Assembly: GCA_947184155.2 (NCBI GenBank)
Contig: CAMXCT020001669.1
Coordinates: 537,169-601,168 of the forward strand
Length of the DNA stretch: 64,000 nt
Direction of reading: 5' to 3'
Origin: Cladocopium goreaui
Taxonomy: Eukaryota; Sar; Dinophyceae; Suessiales; Symbiodiniaceae
The notes beneath the pieces were generated by a model. That model was not told where the DNA came from. It worked only from the letters and a program-made list of their open reading frames with translations, and ran no database searches. Within the stretch, counting starts at the first letter, position 1, and the number at the start of each line of letters is the position of its first letter. Made by a program: the position numbers and the translations under genes. Positions 31,191 through 43,156 of this stretch are shown here, in pieces.

Positions 31191-31286
31191 CAGCTGAAAC
31201 ACCGCCGTTCAAGGCCACGCTGGGCGACATGAAAGCCCTGTGGCGAGAGGTGGCGCGCCTTCAACAGGCGGAGCGCAGTTTCACAG
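31191..31286 (+). CDS. micro-exon, coiled-coil helix (96 bp, phase 1-1)
   Basis: Acceptor CATCTGTTTCAG ends at 31190 and a GC-type donor (TTTCACAG|GCTGTG) follows 31286. The 96-bp exon encodes ETPPFKATLGDMKALW then REVARLQQAERSFT, a clear amphipathic helix, and begins and ends in the same codon phase, so it can be added or lost without a frameshift. Function unknown. Confidence 0.5.
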
Positions 31287-31317
31287 GCTGTGAAGAATCG
31301 AGAATTATTGTATTGAA

Positions 31318-31437
31318 ATTATGGAAATATATGGAAATATATATGGAAAGAATAGGAACTATATGGATATATATGGAAATATATGGAAATATATGGAAAT
31401 ACATGGAAATATATGGAAATATATATGGAAATAATAG
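31318..31437. repeat. (GGAAATATAT)n simple repeat
   Basis: About ten copies of ATATGGAAAT with small insertions, immediately after the micro-exon. Confidence 0.9.
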
Positions 31438-31496
31438 GTATGGATCACTATGAATGTAACTGAAAATGGGATTTGTTAATGTAATTTTAATGGAAA

Positions 31497-31614
31497 TATC
31501 CTCTGCTAAACTATCAGTTTGCTGTGGGAAATCCACCATGTTTAATATGTGATCAACGAACTAAATGGTCATGTTCAAAAGCTATGCAGCCATGTCAATT
31601 ATTACCAGATGGTA
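31497..31614 (-). mobile_element. family A element, degenerate
   Basis: Ends TATCCTCTGCTAAAC and ATTACCAGATGGTA; reverse arrangement. Confidence 0.55.
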
Positions 31615-31639
31615 ATAGGCATGAATCGGTATGAATGTA

Positions 31640-32960
31640 ATAACTTAATGGGATTTATATAATGGAATTTTAATGGAATTTAAGAATCAACAATGGGGAT
31701 AAGTAGCTTAAACATACTGGGACTAAATTTTAAAATGGGGATTTTTCTTGATAAATTGTGAAAAAACATAGTGGTATTGCTTCATCGTATATTGAGATAA
31801 CATAATAGATTAATATCGTATCTAGAAACTCTAGAGTTTCTATCATAAACATACTTGGACTTAATGGGATTTTTTCATGGATTTGTTCACAGTCAACAAG
31901 CTGGGATAATCCGCGAAAATTATGGTTTACATCATTGAAATAACAAGCCAGTCATTAGATTTGTGGTTGATATATCTACAATTTATCTACCATACTCTAT
32001 ACAAGTAGGATCTTTTTTTATAAATCTGGATGAATTTGATCATGACCTCGCGCGCCTTGTGACGTCAAAATGGCAATTCTTGGGAATTGGATTCCGGGAA
32101 TCAAAACCATCAACGCTGGCCGGGCCTGATAACAATTGATAACAGCTATGGCTATTCAATCATATAATCCATCCAGATACCATAGGCATCCATAGGCATC
32201 ATTGTTGTTGTTAATGGAACACGAACAAATAATGTTGTCCGAAAAAATCCTAAAATTCAAATTACGCGCCATGGTTTTGTAAAAGAATTGAAGCTTAAAT
32301 TGATTTATCATGTTGAATCAGTAATGCGCACATACCATTTGAAATGATTCTAGAACATTTTTTTCTGCCATTGCAATATCAGCGTCATGAAAACATGGTA
32401 TTAAACAGTGATGTTGAGATTGTGTCTTCAGCTTGAGATTGTGACCAATGTGGTAAAACATCGTAAGAAACGGCGTCTGACGTTTATAAGCTTGAACTGT
32501 CAAGATTTTTACGTGTTTAATCGGTCAGCACGTTGATACATTGATAGGCCCTCAACCTACGAAGAGGATTCCTCGTTCCCGACCTCCGAGTTTCCTCAAG
32601 TTGATCCCCGAAATTTAGGGTGCCGCATTTCTGGTTCCAAACAAAAACACTGAGAACATATATCATTATGCCTACAAAAACAAGAAATTCGAACATTACT
32701 ACACATATGTAATCGACTGCAATCGTGATATGCGTGATATATATATATATATATACATGGTTATTATATACATACATAATCATATATATATATATAATAG
32801 TTTACTGGATCCCAACTTGGTGTTTTGGGCCCAAATTCCCCAAGCTCCAGGGAGATGTGCCACTGGGCTCGCCCTGGGAGTCGCTGAGTCACTTGGTGAT
32901 TCGAAACAAACTGGGTTTTGAATAATGTGTGAAAGATGTGATGAAGAGTGATGTAATAAT
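31640..32960. other. AT-rich stretch without a clear gene
   Basis: No MITE from families A or D. A (TA)n run lies at 32737-32800. A GC-richer patch at 32805-32900 has no convincing frame. Confidence 0.3.
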
Positions 32961-33240
32961 GATACATAGTTAATTGTGATTTACTAGTGATTTAATAGTG
33001 ATTGATGTGATGCCATAAATAGTGATTCGGAGGTTTAATAGTGATTTAGTAGTGAATAAAATGCCAAATGGGAGGTATGATATGATTTTCAAGTCAACAA
33101 TGGGAACAATGGGATGTATGATAAAACATCAATCTTTTCATTAAACAGTGGGAGGTGTACTATGATAATTCCATGATAATCCCATGATGCGTCGAGTTGC
33201 TTATCTGATATTGTCCCATGATAATTCCTTTTGGGATGCT

Positions 33241-33348
33241 CGGCCTGGTAAACTAACAGTTTGCTATTGAAAATTGCCATAGAAATAGTGGATTTTCCCA
33301 TTAATAGCATGGTGATTTTCCATTGTTATGTTAGTTCACCGGAGGGTA
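33241..33348 (+). mobile_element. family A element, variant left end
   Basis: Left end CGGCCTGGTAAACTAAC, right end GTTCACCGGAGGGTA; plus arrangement. The GGCCTGGTAAAC variant end recurs at 44499 and, inverted, at 40381. Confidence 0.7.
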
Positions 33349-33977
33349 CATTATATTTCATGATACAATAGTTACAATAATAATTAGATGGCTTTGGAAT
33401 TTGATGCTAAGTCACATCCAGACATTTCACTCTGGCTGGACTGGCGTTGGTTATAAAATCACTGGATATCTTCAATTTTTGCCCACGAAAAGACAAGGAT
33501 TTTTTTGGCTGAAGAAAGGCCTTTTTGGGTTGATGGGACTTCATAATCCCTTGGGAGAAATCTACGAGGTGATGCCCCCCAGATGGAAGTTGGTGTGTAA
33601 TGGTTTACAAATTGTGATTTATTTACCGTACATATATATATATATATTATATTAATAACCAGTATATATTTATATTATATTTATATATTGGAGCCAGAAA
33701 CCAACTTAGGAAAGTAGGGCGCACCAACTTGTAGTTTTTTTTTTTTTAATATGTGTTGACCCTCCAACATGGATTTGAACATCATTGAAAAAAAGGAGGA
33801 TTTAAAGGTCGTTTTTTTTTGCCTAGCTGTGAAGCCGGTCTGGCGGTTTTTAAATGCCATGGGGATGAGTCAATGATTTTGTGAAAACCCAAGCACCAGG
33901 CTTTTGATCCATCTATCATGGTTTTTATGTTAGGGAAATCATCCCCATTCATGGCCGCAAGATTCAGGTTAGTGAAT

Positions 33978-34085
33978 TACCCTCTGGTAAACATACATAA
34001 AGCTATTGAACATGGCCATAGAAATAGTGAGTTTTCTCATTAAAAATGATGATTTTCCATAGTTGTGTTAGTTTACCAGAGGGTA
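33978..34085 (+). mobile_element. family A element
   Basis: 108 bp, TACCCTCTGGTAAACATAC to GTTTACCAGAGGGTA; plus arrangement. Confidence 0.85.
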
Positions 34086-34567
34086 TTATAATTTACCCAG
34101 ATCTATGACTGAAATGCTGAGTACATTGCGATGCCGGGAATCGAGCACCGCGGACCAGGTGATATGAAGAACGAAGTTCAATCGCTCAAGTGACTTACCA
34201 GCAGCTTGATCCCCATTCACTAGTTCTCTTTACCATGTTATATCTTAGTGTTGGTTTATACCCGTTTCCTGATGAACTCCCTTTCGTTGCATGGATTGTT
34301 TGAGTTGTTTGGTCCCATGTCATGGTGAAACTTTGAACAAATTCTTACTCATTGAAAACCTGTTTCTGGTTCATGTTATCCAATGTTTCATGGTTCAAAA
34401 ACCATCAAAATCACCATTCATTGCAGGTGAAAAAATCTCATTTTCATGGTGATGTTGGTCAACCGGTCAGGCTCATGGTGGAATCCGTGGAGGCGCTTGT
34501 CGGGGGGTTGTTTGCCATGGATATGGATGGTTGCATGATGTTAACCCATGTTACCCGTTACCATGGT

Positions 34568-34766
34568 GATGGAAAATTGTTTTTTAATGGTTGATTTAAT
34601 GGTTGATTTAAGGGTGATTCAATGGTGATTTAATGGTTGTTTAATGGTGATTGTTCATGGTTTAACAATGGTGCAGAATGGGATGATTAATGGGATTTAG
34701 CATGGTGATTTTTCATGGTTTAACAATGGGTTAACAATGGTGAATAATGGGATGGTTACATGATGT
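34568..34766. repeat. TTAATGGTGATTT-type degenerate repeat (type H)
   Basis: Repeats of ATGGTTGATTTA, GGTGATTTAATGG and TTTAACAATGG. As at 20.2 kb it runs straight into a family A element. Confidence 0.6.
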
Positions 34767-34881
34767 TACCCTCTGGTAATTTGTTACAGTTTGCTATTGA
34801 AAATGGCCCAGTCGAAATAGTTGATTTACCCATTATCATGATGATGTTCCATAGTTATGTAAACGCTTACACCAGAGGCTA
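34767..34881 (+). mobile_element. family A element
   Basis: 115 bp, TACCCTCTGGTAATTTGTT; right end with an inserted base and substitution (TTACACCAGAGGCTA); plus arrangement. Confidence 0.75.
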
Positions 34882-34986
34882 CATCAGAAAACGCCTTTTA
34901 AAAAATCTGTTGGGCGCTTAAAAAGGACAATCCTATAATATGTCAAAAACCATTTAAGACTAGTATTGTCGATGGTTAGAAACCTA

Positions 34987-35119
34987 CAATGTGAGGCCCC
35001 CAAGATAGCGTTCAGTTGGTTTATAACTCCAATAACTATGGTTTATGGTACGCAAATAACTATAGTTACTGGGGCTTTTGTTAACCAACAAACATCACTG
35101 GGGGGCCTCACATTGTAGG
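34987..35119. mobile_element. family B inverted-repeat element
   Basis: ACAATGTGAGGCCCCC at the left, GGGGGCCTCACATTGTA at the right. The interior contains GTTGGTTTATAACTCCAA and TAACTATAGTTACTGG, itself partly palindromic. No coding capacity. Confidence 0.7.
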
Positions 35120-35245
35120 CTTGGCCCCTTCCATGGATCATGTTGGAGGCCATGGGCACCAGTGGATTCACCCGGATGAATCATTGGATAGCTGCATGGT
35201 GGTTCCCCAATATTGTTGCTGTTTAACATATATATGTATATATCC

Positions 35246-35347
35246 GATAGGTGGTTTGGAACATGAATTTTATTTTTCCATGTCTTGGGAATGTCATCAT
35301 CCGATTTGACTTTCATATTTTTCAGAGGGGTAGGTCAACCACCAACC
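35246..35347 (+). mobile_element. family D element
   Basis: Left end eroded (GATAGGTGGTTTGGAAC), right end GGTCAACCACCAACCA; core ATTTGACTTTCATATTTTTC then AGAGGGG. Confidence 0.7.
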
Positions 35348-35450
35348 ATATATATATATACAATAAAAGGTGGCTGATTGTTCCCCAATTTATTGTTGGT
35401 GTGCAACACATTGGGAGTAACCCTCGGATGATGAAAACTGATTTTTTTCA

Positions 35451-35570
35451 ACGCAGCCCGCAACAGCTCCAGGAGTCTCGTGGATGGCACGGACAGGGCC
35501 ATGGCGACCATGGCGAGGGAGGTGGGACAAGAAGAGGGCGCTGGAGTAAAGGAGTAACCGGAGAGATTCA
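35451..35570 (+). CDS. candidate micro-exon
   Basis: Acceptor TTTTTTCAACGCAG then a GC-rich frame ARNSSRSLVDGTDRAMATMA and REVGQEEGAG. Short helix, no domain; the end of the exon is uncertain. Confidence 0.4.
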
Positions 35571-35633
35571 CCATGGTTCATTGTGCTAAACGAAGTTTCA
35601 TAGACTGTACCTTATTAATCCTGATTGTATTAC

Positions 35634-35755
35634 TGGTTGGTGGTGACTGGAACCATGGAATTTTGAATGACTTTCCCATCATATTGGGAATGGAATAATC
35701 ATCCCAACTGACGAAGTCCATCATTTTTCAGAGGGGTAGGTCAACCACCAACCAG
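35634..35755 (+). mobile_element. family D element
   Basis: TGGTTGGTGGTGACTGGAAC to GGTCAACCACCAACCAG, 122 bp. Core CCCAACTGACGAAGTCCATC then ATTTTTCAGAGGGG. Confidence 0.75.
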
Positions 35756-36236
35756 GTATTCTATGGTGGTATTTTTCTGAAACATGTGTTCTTGTGTTTT
35801 TCAAGCTCCAAACAGGTCGGTCGTCAAAGTTGGGAACCGCATTGTGACAGCAATTTGTGGCTTACGATGAAACCGTCATGGCGCTTGACCCCAAAAGGGC
35901 GATATTGTGATTTTTGATGAGTCATGCTGACTGGGAAACTGTGTTAGATGATATGTGTGACAATGAATTACAACATATTACAACGCACAATTACAGTGAT
36001 GTATGATGAGCATTGTTATGATTTATGTGTTCTTTTGCAGGAGAAGTCATGATTCAAATGAATCATGATGTGGTGTATAATGCATATATATATATATACA
36101 CAAAGATTCTAAATCCCTTCCCCATATATATTAAATACCTGCTCGAAAGCATGGTTTAGTAGGGCATTTACGCGTATTTGAAACCATACGAGGGAGAGTG
36201 TTTATAATATTTGACAGGATTGCCCCCCAGTAAATT

Positions 36237-36311
36237 GACATAGACCCACCCTGGCAGATAGGGGTTGGAAGATCAGTTTCCACCACAAATGTTTTTTTTC
36301 AGGGTCTATGT
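36237..36311. mobile_element. single-copy hairpin (type G)
   Basis: ACATAGACCCACCCTG at the left, CAGGGTCTATGT at the right; only one copy seen. Confidence 0.35.
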
Positions 36312-36689
36312 TAAATTCCAATGAGTATTGTCACAGCTACGAGATGATGACATGTAACCCTGGTCGCAGAGTTGACAGGTCATCCTGAGCTGGAGTCACT
36401 TGTCAAATTTTGGTGTCCGGGGTGGAGCTGTCTAGCGTCCTGGTTCTTCCGTTGCTCAACTGGGATCAAATATGGTTCCAGTGTTGATATGTGTGCGTAT
36501 AGTTACAGTTAGACTGCTTGGAGCATAGATGTTGTATAGTTGCTAAATCTGTTATGTGTTACCAGTGTTGTAGAGTAGTGTTTTTTTGGTTGATATCATC
36601 AAACAGGGATTGTATGACTGTACGTCATAATTTTCTGGTGTTTTTTTTAAAGGCTAGTTGGTTCAAGCCGTTCAAGCGTAAACCGTGCG

Positions 36690-36806
36690 TGAAACGCATT
36701 GAGGTGGACACCCTGGACCTGTCAGATGGAAATGCAGAAGTTGAAGAAGCAGTTGCAAGTGGTGGAAACTTTCCGAGAAATGGGCAATCGAAAGGGCTGG
36801 GTTTCC
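36690..36806 (+). CDS. candidate micro-exon, strong coiled coil
   Basis: In one plus frame the island reads QMEMQKLKKQLQVVETFREM followed by GNRK, with Leu/Met/Val at heptad positions. The alternative open frame is acidic and less regular. Splice edges were not fixed. Confidence 0.4.
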
Positions 36807-38900
36807 TAAGTCATGGGGGATCCCCAAGTTATAGCTGGTTTATTTCCTGGAACATCCTGTGAAAATGGATGATTTAGGATGTAACCCCCATTCTAGGAAA
36901 CACCCAAATAGGATATCAATGGGAGTCAAAAAAACTAATGGGATATTGATGGATAGTGGGATTATACTGGATATGAATAAGACCGAGATCCAATAGGATA
37001 TTAATGGGATTGTTGTGGGATTGCAATGGGATTAATATCAGTAAGATCTATTTAAAGAAAATGCTGTAATCCGATGATCAACATCACTCAGAGGCGGATA
37101 TAATTCAAAAATAGTCTGAAACAGATTCCATCTGGTCATATGTACCTTTTCTTCAGTACTCAAACATGATATTTGGGTACTTGCACAGGGCTCTGGCGTA
37201 ATATTTAGAGTTGAGTCAACCCATCCTGTTTTTTGTTGCAGGACCCACTGACGCGATGAATACCCTCCTGGGAACCAAGATATGGAAAACCAACGGTTTT
37301 CCTTGGAAAATGATCCAGAAATAGTGGCTGTTCCACGTCTATCTTAGTTTTCAGTCAACAGGAAGCTACCATTTTGGAATGATCTTTGGACACCATTTTG
37401 GCAGTGGCGCTGCATCTGAGGAAAGATTGATCTTGACGCTGCTCAGCTCAATATTCCCTTCATCCAACCTACCAAGGAGGAGATGGCTTTGTCAGTTTGT
37501 CTGAAAATCGGCGACCCGAAAATTCCATGGTGAATCAAACTGTGGTTAATGGACGGAAATAGCAAATGGTGCCACAGTTTCGGTGTACACCAGGGTATAC
37601 TAACATGGCTTTCCATGCCCTCAAAAAACTGCCGGAATTTGATTTGACAAAGCGACCATGGTTTTGTCAAGACGGGTTGAGGGGACCCAGCCCACAATGG
37701 ATCTGTTGGAGAATCTTTTCACAAATCCTGGATCTGGGGAACCGGCAATATCTAAGGATATCTATCCGGGAATACTCAACATGTTCGCATCCCCATTTCG
37801 CAAGCCCGAAATACGAGTAGAACAATACTTCAGTATACTGCAGTTAAAACTCATGTTTCTGCCATATGAGTGTCTTTCAGGAAAAGCAACGCTTAAACCC
37901 TGAAACGATAAACCTAAAGCCCTAAATTGCAAAACGGAAAAGAACACCCTAAAACTCAATAAAACTCATGCCTAAATCATACGACACAGTGATTTTTGTC
38001 AAGCAAAATAGGCATGAGATGTGGACATGCATGCTTGTTGTCAGGGAACGGTGCGTGGGTGAACCCAGTGGTTGACGCCAACATGTTTCACATGAACTCA
38101 GTTGAGATACCCTCAATGTTCTGTTGGTGCAGCGGGAGACCAGACGCCACCAGCCAGGGGCTTCCAAAGAGCCATTCCCTTACCTTGGGTACCGAGGTAT
38201 CGCGATGCTTTGTCTGATATGACTGGCAAGTGACTTGACATGACTTGTGTGCCATCAAGCGGATATAGATGCGTGAGAATGAACTAACATATGTGCAACA
38301 TACACAAGCTGTCACAAGCTGTCAAAAAGATGAACATGAGCAAAATTGAAGGACCTCATTTGCTGACATCACCAAAGGTCTTTGCCAACAGATAAGGGTT
38401 CCATAGTTCCATCATGTGCCTATTTGAGGCTTTGCCATGGCCCATAATTTCTCCAGATCAAAGTGGCCTGTTGTGATGAATTCCAGCGATTGATCCCTGG
38501 CTGAAAACCAAACAGCGACGAGGCTCAAAGATGCGTTGGAGCAAAAGCAACCCCCCAGAGACTTGGTCCTTGAAAAGCGGGTGTGTTAGTTGGATGGGTT
38601 AGGATGCGGTACAGCGTGGTACACCGAACGGAACGGCCATATATTTTCATAGGCTGATGATGCTTTTGGGGGTATCCTTCTTTCAGAGGCAAAGCCACAA
38701 TAAGCCATATACTAATGTCCTTTTCAAACCGCTTGGTTTGGGAATAGAGGGGGTCAGCTTCCATTGAAGAACATTCGTAATGAGTCAATTAGTCTGAACG
38801 GGTATACCAAATTGCCCCCTCTACGCCCTTCCGAAAGGGCATTCTTGCATTGGTTGAGTTGCTGGTATCTGGCTTCACGCATCAGCGAGCTGACCACATG

Positions 38901-39001
38901 ATCCACTATTAAATGTTGTATTTTTTGGCCTGTAAAGCCTGTAAGGCCTTAATACAAGATTTAGTGGATCTTCCTTGTATACAACATTTCTTAGTGGATC
39001 A
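38901..39001. mobile_element. hairpin element (type F)
   Basis: GATCCACTATTAAATGTTGTAT at the left is written here as two words (GATCCACTATTA, AATGTTGTAT), and the right end ATACAACATTTCTTAGTGGATC is their complement with one extra base. An extra TAGTGGATC lies inside. Confidence 0.45.
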
Positions 39002-39528
39002 TAAACTAGTGAGTAAATAAAGCCTATTAATTAACATCTATTAACTATGACTACAATAAACTTCTGAATCATGGCATACTTGATCTTGCTGGTCCTTGTG
39101 TCACTGTGTCCATCAATGGCTGGGATGGCAGCCTCTAAGATTGGCAGCGACTGGCTGGGATGACATGATCCGTAGATCCAGGAATCCAGGGGTAGAAGAG
39201 ATAGCCAGCCTGGTAATAGAATGGGCTTTTCTATGGGAAAATCACCATGTGAAACAGAGCTAGAATCATCATATTATGGTCATACTGAGTCATACATCAT
39301 CTAAAAATGGGTTATTTCATGTTATTTCATGCTATTTCTTTCTATTTCTACCATAGCAGACCATTGCCGCCTGGGCCCATGACGGCCGAGGCCCTCACTT
39401 CGGCCTTGACTTGAGCCTGGCCGCACATGCCAGGTCTCACTCCAAGCCAGTTGATGTAGCTGCCGGCTGGTGGGGTCTCATGATGTTCCCTTTTAAAAAG
39501 AGGAAGTGCAACATCAAGATGTGAGATA

Positions 39529-39639
39529 TACCATCTGGTTATGACTAACAGTTCGCCATGGAAAATCACCATGTTTAATATGTAAACCTTCTATAAATGG
39601 GACATGTTCCATGGCTATGCTAGTCATAACCAGAGGGTA
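39529..39639 (-). mobile_element. family A element, subfamily with GGTTATGACTAA ends
   Basis: TACCATCTGGTTATGACTAAC to GTCATAACCAGAGGGTA is split here as left and right ends; reverse arrangement. The same subfamily occurs at 43157 and 44244. Confidence 0.75.
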
Positions 39640-40271
39640 CAATGAAATTCAGAGTGGGTGATGAAATCCAGGCCAAAGATGTTGTCACTTGCAGCCGCTT
39701 TGGCTGCTTAAGAATTCGTCAAAAGGGCACCCTTTGAAGCCTGAATTCTAGGACCTTGATCAAGGTAATTAGTATGAATGGAATGTAATGATGGAACTGG
39801 CCAGTTGGAATTCGATATATCCTGCAAAACTACCATGGCCCAAAGTTCATGGGAGGGTTCTTTCTACTTGAGATCACCAAAATGACTTGCAGACAAAAAA
39901 ACAACAGAGAAGTCATACCAAGACTAGGAACATTGGTTTCACCTAACCACCAATCCAATCTTTGGATACCTGCTGGATACACTGGATCCTTTGTGGTTGC
40001 ATTGTATCCGTTTTGATCAGTGACTCTGATATACGCTGATATATATATATATATACATACAGACATGTACATATTTCGCAGCCCCAATCAAAGTTGAAGG
40101 CCATGAAATATCAGGCAAATATCACTTGTACTATCGCCATGCAGGCGGCAAGCCTCGACGGAGCGCCCCTGGCCACCAACCACACAAGGAGAGGTTCTGG
40201 GCGGCCCGAGCCCAAAAATGGATGGTTTAGGATTGAAAGTCCTATTGAAATAGAAAATTTGTATTGGTTTG

Positions 40272-40381
40272 TAACCTCTGGTTTTTTCTAACATAACTAT
40301 GGAAAATCACCATTTTGAATGGGAAAATCTACTATAAACGACCATGTTCAATAGCAAACTGTTAGTTTACCAGGCCGGGTA
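40272..40381 (-). mobile_element. family A element, variant right end
   Basis: Left TAACCTCTGGTTTTTTC, right GTTTACCAGGCCGGGTA; reverse arrangement. Confidence 0.7.
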
Positions 40382-40758
40382 GCCCCATTTTAGGAAACTC
40401 CGTGTGATGTTGGTCAAGCCCTGAAAAACATAGGTTAGGTCACGCACCTGATATACTTGGTCTGTACGTAACCATAGCTATAATCCATGTATAGATGGGA
40501 TAAACCACGAATTAGGTGCACCAGGGCTACTAACCAGCTGGGCTTGCCTTGGGATAGCCATGAAACCTTGGAAAAGAATGGGTCAAAGTCTGATTTTGGG
40601 TTTGTCTGAAAACTAAAGGAAAACAAAAATGATGTTTTGTTTCACCACCTTTTCCCTATTAAAAGTATGGTAAATCTGGGCCCCTTTTTGTCAAACCATG
40701 GAACTGCAGGTTCGTCCGGGCTCATTGGTTGACCTTCAATTAATGATTTCGTGCGCAG

Positions 40759-40860
40759 CCCACGTCGCTCCAGGGATGAAGCTGTTGATGGAGAACGTCT
40801 TGCAATTTGTGGAAGAACTCCACACGCGCGTGCGCCATGTTGAGTCCCTTGTCTCGGAAA
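40759..40860 (+). CDS. micro-exon, coiled-coil helix (102 bp, phase 1-1)
   Basis: Acceptor ATTTCGTGCGCAG ends at 40758. The exon encodes HVAPGMKLLMENVLQFVEEL then HTRVRHVESLVSE, a regular amphipathic helix. The best phase-matched donor is a GA-type (CGGAAA|GATGG), a class reported in dinoflagellate introns. Like 31191-31286 it is a multiple of three in the same phase at both ends. Confidence 0.45.
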
Positions 40861-40944
40861 GATGGTTTTGGGGGGAACCAAAAAAGGGAGATATCTGGCG
40901 TGGAACTAGCCTCCGTAATCAAATGCAATCGAAAATACCACTAC

Positions 40945-41040
40945 TGGTTGGTGGTTTGAAACATTTTGTTTTCCATATATTGGGAATATGAATCCTAACT
41001 GACTAATATTTTTCAGAGGGCTAGGTCAACCACCAACCAG
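40945..41040 (+). mobile_element. family D element
   Basis: TGGTTGGTGGTTTGAAAC to GGTCAACCACCAACCAG, 96 bp. Core CCTAACTGACTAATATTTTT then CAGAGGG, the clearest branch-site and acceptor pair of the six. Confidence 0.8.
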
Positions 41041-41374
41041 ACTAGTGATGGAGGTTTCGTGCGCGAAAATCGAGAAATGGTAGATTTCCCACCTGGGCGA
41101 CGGGGTCATCCACCTCCGAGGGACGCATCCTTTGCCAAAGACATTGCAGCAACTCGGCCCCCCTAACCCGTCGGGTTGGCATGGGGGAAGCCCTGAAAAT
41201 GGACCTAGCTATGCTGGAACTTGGGATCCGTGGTTGGTATGTGGGGCCTCACTGCATTTACAATCTCCATGCGTTCAAGTGTGTAGTTTTAAAAAAACAA
41301 TATCTATATATATTTATATAGTTCAATATATATATATATTTCATAATATTTATGAAGTCTAACTTCAGTTTGTC

Positions 41375-41446
41375 TCAGTTTGTCCTAACGAGGACCAATA
41401 TGGCAAGCTCCACGCGATGTGGGCGGAGTTGGCCGTGTTGGGCAGA
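41375..41446 (+). CDS. candidate micro-exon
   Basis: Plus frame CPNEDQYGKLHAMWAELAVL then GRSR in a GC-rich island flanked by AT-rich microsatellites. Helical; splice edges uncertain. Confidence 0.3.
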
Positions 41447-41639
41447 TCCCGAATAATCCACAGATTCTGGTTATGGAAAATCCCTACGTTTGTGAACCAT
41501 CAAGTAGTTCTAAGTGGATATTAATGAATATATATATATATACAAATATATATGTTTGTTTTTATCTATGTACATTAATATAACCATATAGCTATAGGAT
41601 AGGTTGTATCATGTTATATCCTAACTAAGGTTTCAGGGC

Positions 41640-41756
41640 ATACCATAAGTGCCAGCCATAGATCACCTCCGTACTGAGGAGGTGAGACGTCAGATGGAAG
41701 TCATGCAGGGCGAGACCTTGATGAGTTTTCATCAACTGCAGCAAGCGGATCCTTGG
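41640..41756 (+). CDS. candidate micro-exon
   Basis: Plus frame AIDHLRTEEVRRQMEVMQGE then TLMSFHQLQQADPW. Gln/Glu-rich helix consistent with the coiled-coil series. Confidence 0.35.
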
Positions 41757-41829
41757 TGAAGGGAGAACCTGAACGGGAAGGTGGGGGAAGAAATCTATGG
41801 TATCTCTATTGTGTGGTATTGTTCATTTA

Positions 41830-41915
41830 TGTATATATATATATATATAGATATATAGGTATGTTTCCAACATACCATATATATATACATGTATGTGTAT
41901 ATATATATATATACA
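41830..41915. repeat. (TA)n microsatellite
   Basis: TATATATA runs with GTATG interruptions. Confidence 0.9.
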
Positions 41916-42011
41916 TTCCTTGGTTACTTATTTTGTTCCTGTATTTATGCGTATGTTTTTGTATTTGTTTGAAGATCACTACCAGATTGAGAAGGTTGGA
42001 ATCTGACCCAC

Positions 42012-42115
42012 TACCCTCTGGTAATGACTAACACTTCGCTATGGAAAATGGCCCGGTTATAGTTGATTTACCTATTAAACGTGGTGTTTTTCAGTTATGT
42101 AAACGTCTACCAGAT
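42012..42115 (+). mobile_element. family A element, right end truncated
   Basis: TACCCTCTGGTAATGACTAAC at the left; the right end stops at GTCTACCAGA and runs into poly-T. Confidence 0.65.
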
Positions 42116-42378
42116 TTTTTTGTCTGTAAATATCAATCCAACTAGTGGACACAGACATGCTAAAATATACTAAATGGCCATCTCTTTGTTGGAAGTCACT
42201 GTGAAGATTTGTGTGATACTTTGTCCTGAAGATTCAGAAGAAAACCTCTAAATCCAGGTGACAAAAGTGATTTTCCTATGTCAGTCACATCCATATATCA
42301 GTTTGGGCCGTTCGATCCACCATTTTCCAATCTAAGTAAAATAAGAGTTCTTATTATAAGCACTGTAAATTAAATCTA

Positions 42379-42411
42379 TATAGAGAGAGAGAGAGACAGA
42401 GAGAGACAGAG
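42379..42411. repeat. (GA)n microsatellite
   Basis: AGAGAGAGAGAGAGACAGAG-type run. Confidence 0.9.
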
Positions 42412-42828
42412 CCTATTGACAATATATAAATTAATATGTTCATGAGGTGGGATATGACTAATTAGATTACCATGAGAATAGACTCATATTATCTTAGATC
42501 TAACATTGCCATGAGAAGAATACCAATGTTGATTCCATTGTTGGTGATGAATAATGCCATTGTCGGGAAACTATTTTTATAATGAACATATCAATTATGT
42601 TCATGAGATAACTCCCTTTGTTCTTGTGATATTTCCTATCATTCCCCTAGTGCTCCAAATACCATCTGAGGTGTTTGTGCTTCAAAAACCACCCCCAAAT
42701 GCAGTCTCAGAAAGTGTTTGGAGCCCTAGTGTTTGATCCATAATGATAGGAATCATTAATGGATCTAATGATACTGTGGATGGGCCAGCGAAATCCTGCA
42801 CCAGGCAGGGTAGCTATTGGGATTCCTA

Positions 42829-43061
42829 CAATGTGAGGCCCCCCAGTTATAAGTTGGTTTATAAGCCCCAGTAACCCCAGAGGATCCATGTATGGAATAT
42901 TTACCTACATTGACCCCTAAAGTAATTTAAAATAATCCCAATGTAGGTAAGTATTCCATACATGGATCCTTAGGGAACTATAGTTATAAGTACCATAAAC
43001 CATAGTTATTGGAGTTATGTTCACCAACTGAACGCTATCCAACGGGGGCCTCACATTGTAT
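42829..43061. mobile_element. family B element interrupted by a family C hairpin
   Basis: ACAATGTGAGGCCCCCC at the left and GGGGCCTCACATTGTA at the right, inverted relative to the copy at 34987. The interior matches that copy (GTTCAGTTGG, ACTCCAATAACTATGG in reverse) except for an insertion at about 42886-42978. Confidence 0.7.
42886..42978. mobile_element. family C hairpin nested in family B
   Basis: CCCCAGAGGATCCATGTATGG to CCATACATGGATCCTTAGGG (ends quoted separately). It separates sequence that is contiguous in the family B copy at 34987-35119, so it is a secondary insertion. Confidence 0.65.
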
Positions 43062-43156
43062 GACATCTAAATCGTGGGAGTCCAACTGGTGATTTCGCAA
43101 CGGCCCATCCACAGTATATCTACCATGGCTGATTCACCACGGATCTCATTGGAAGA

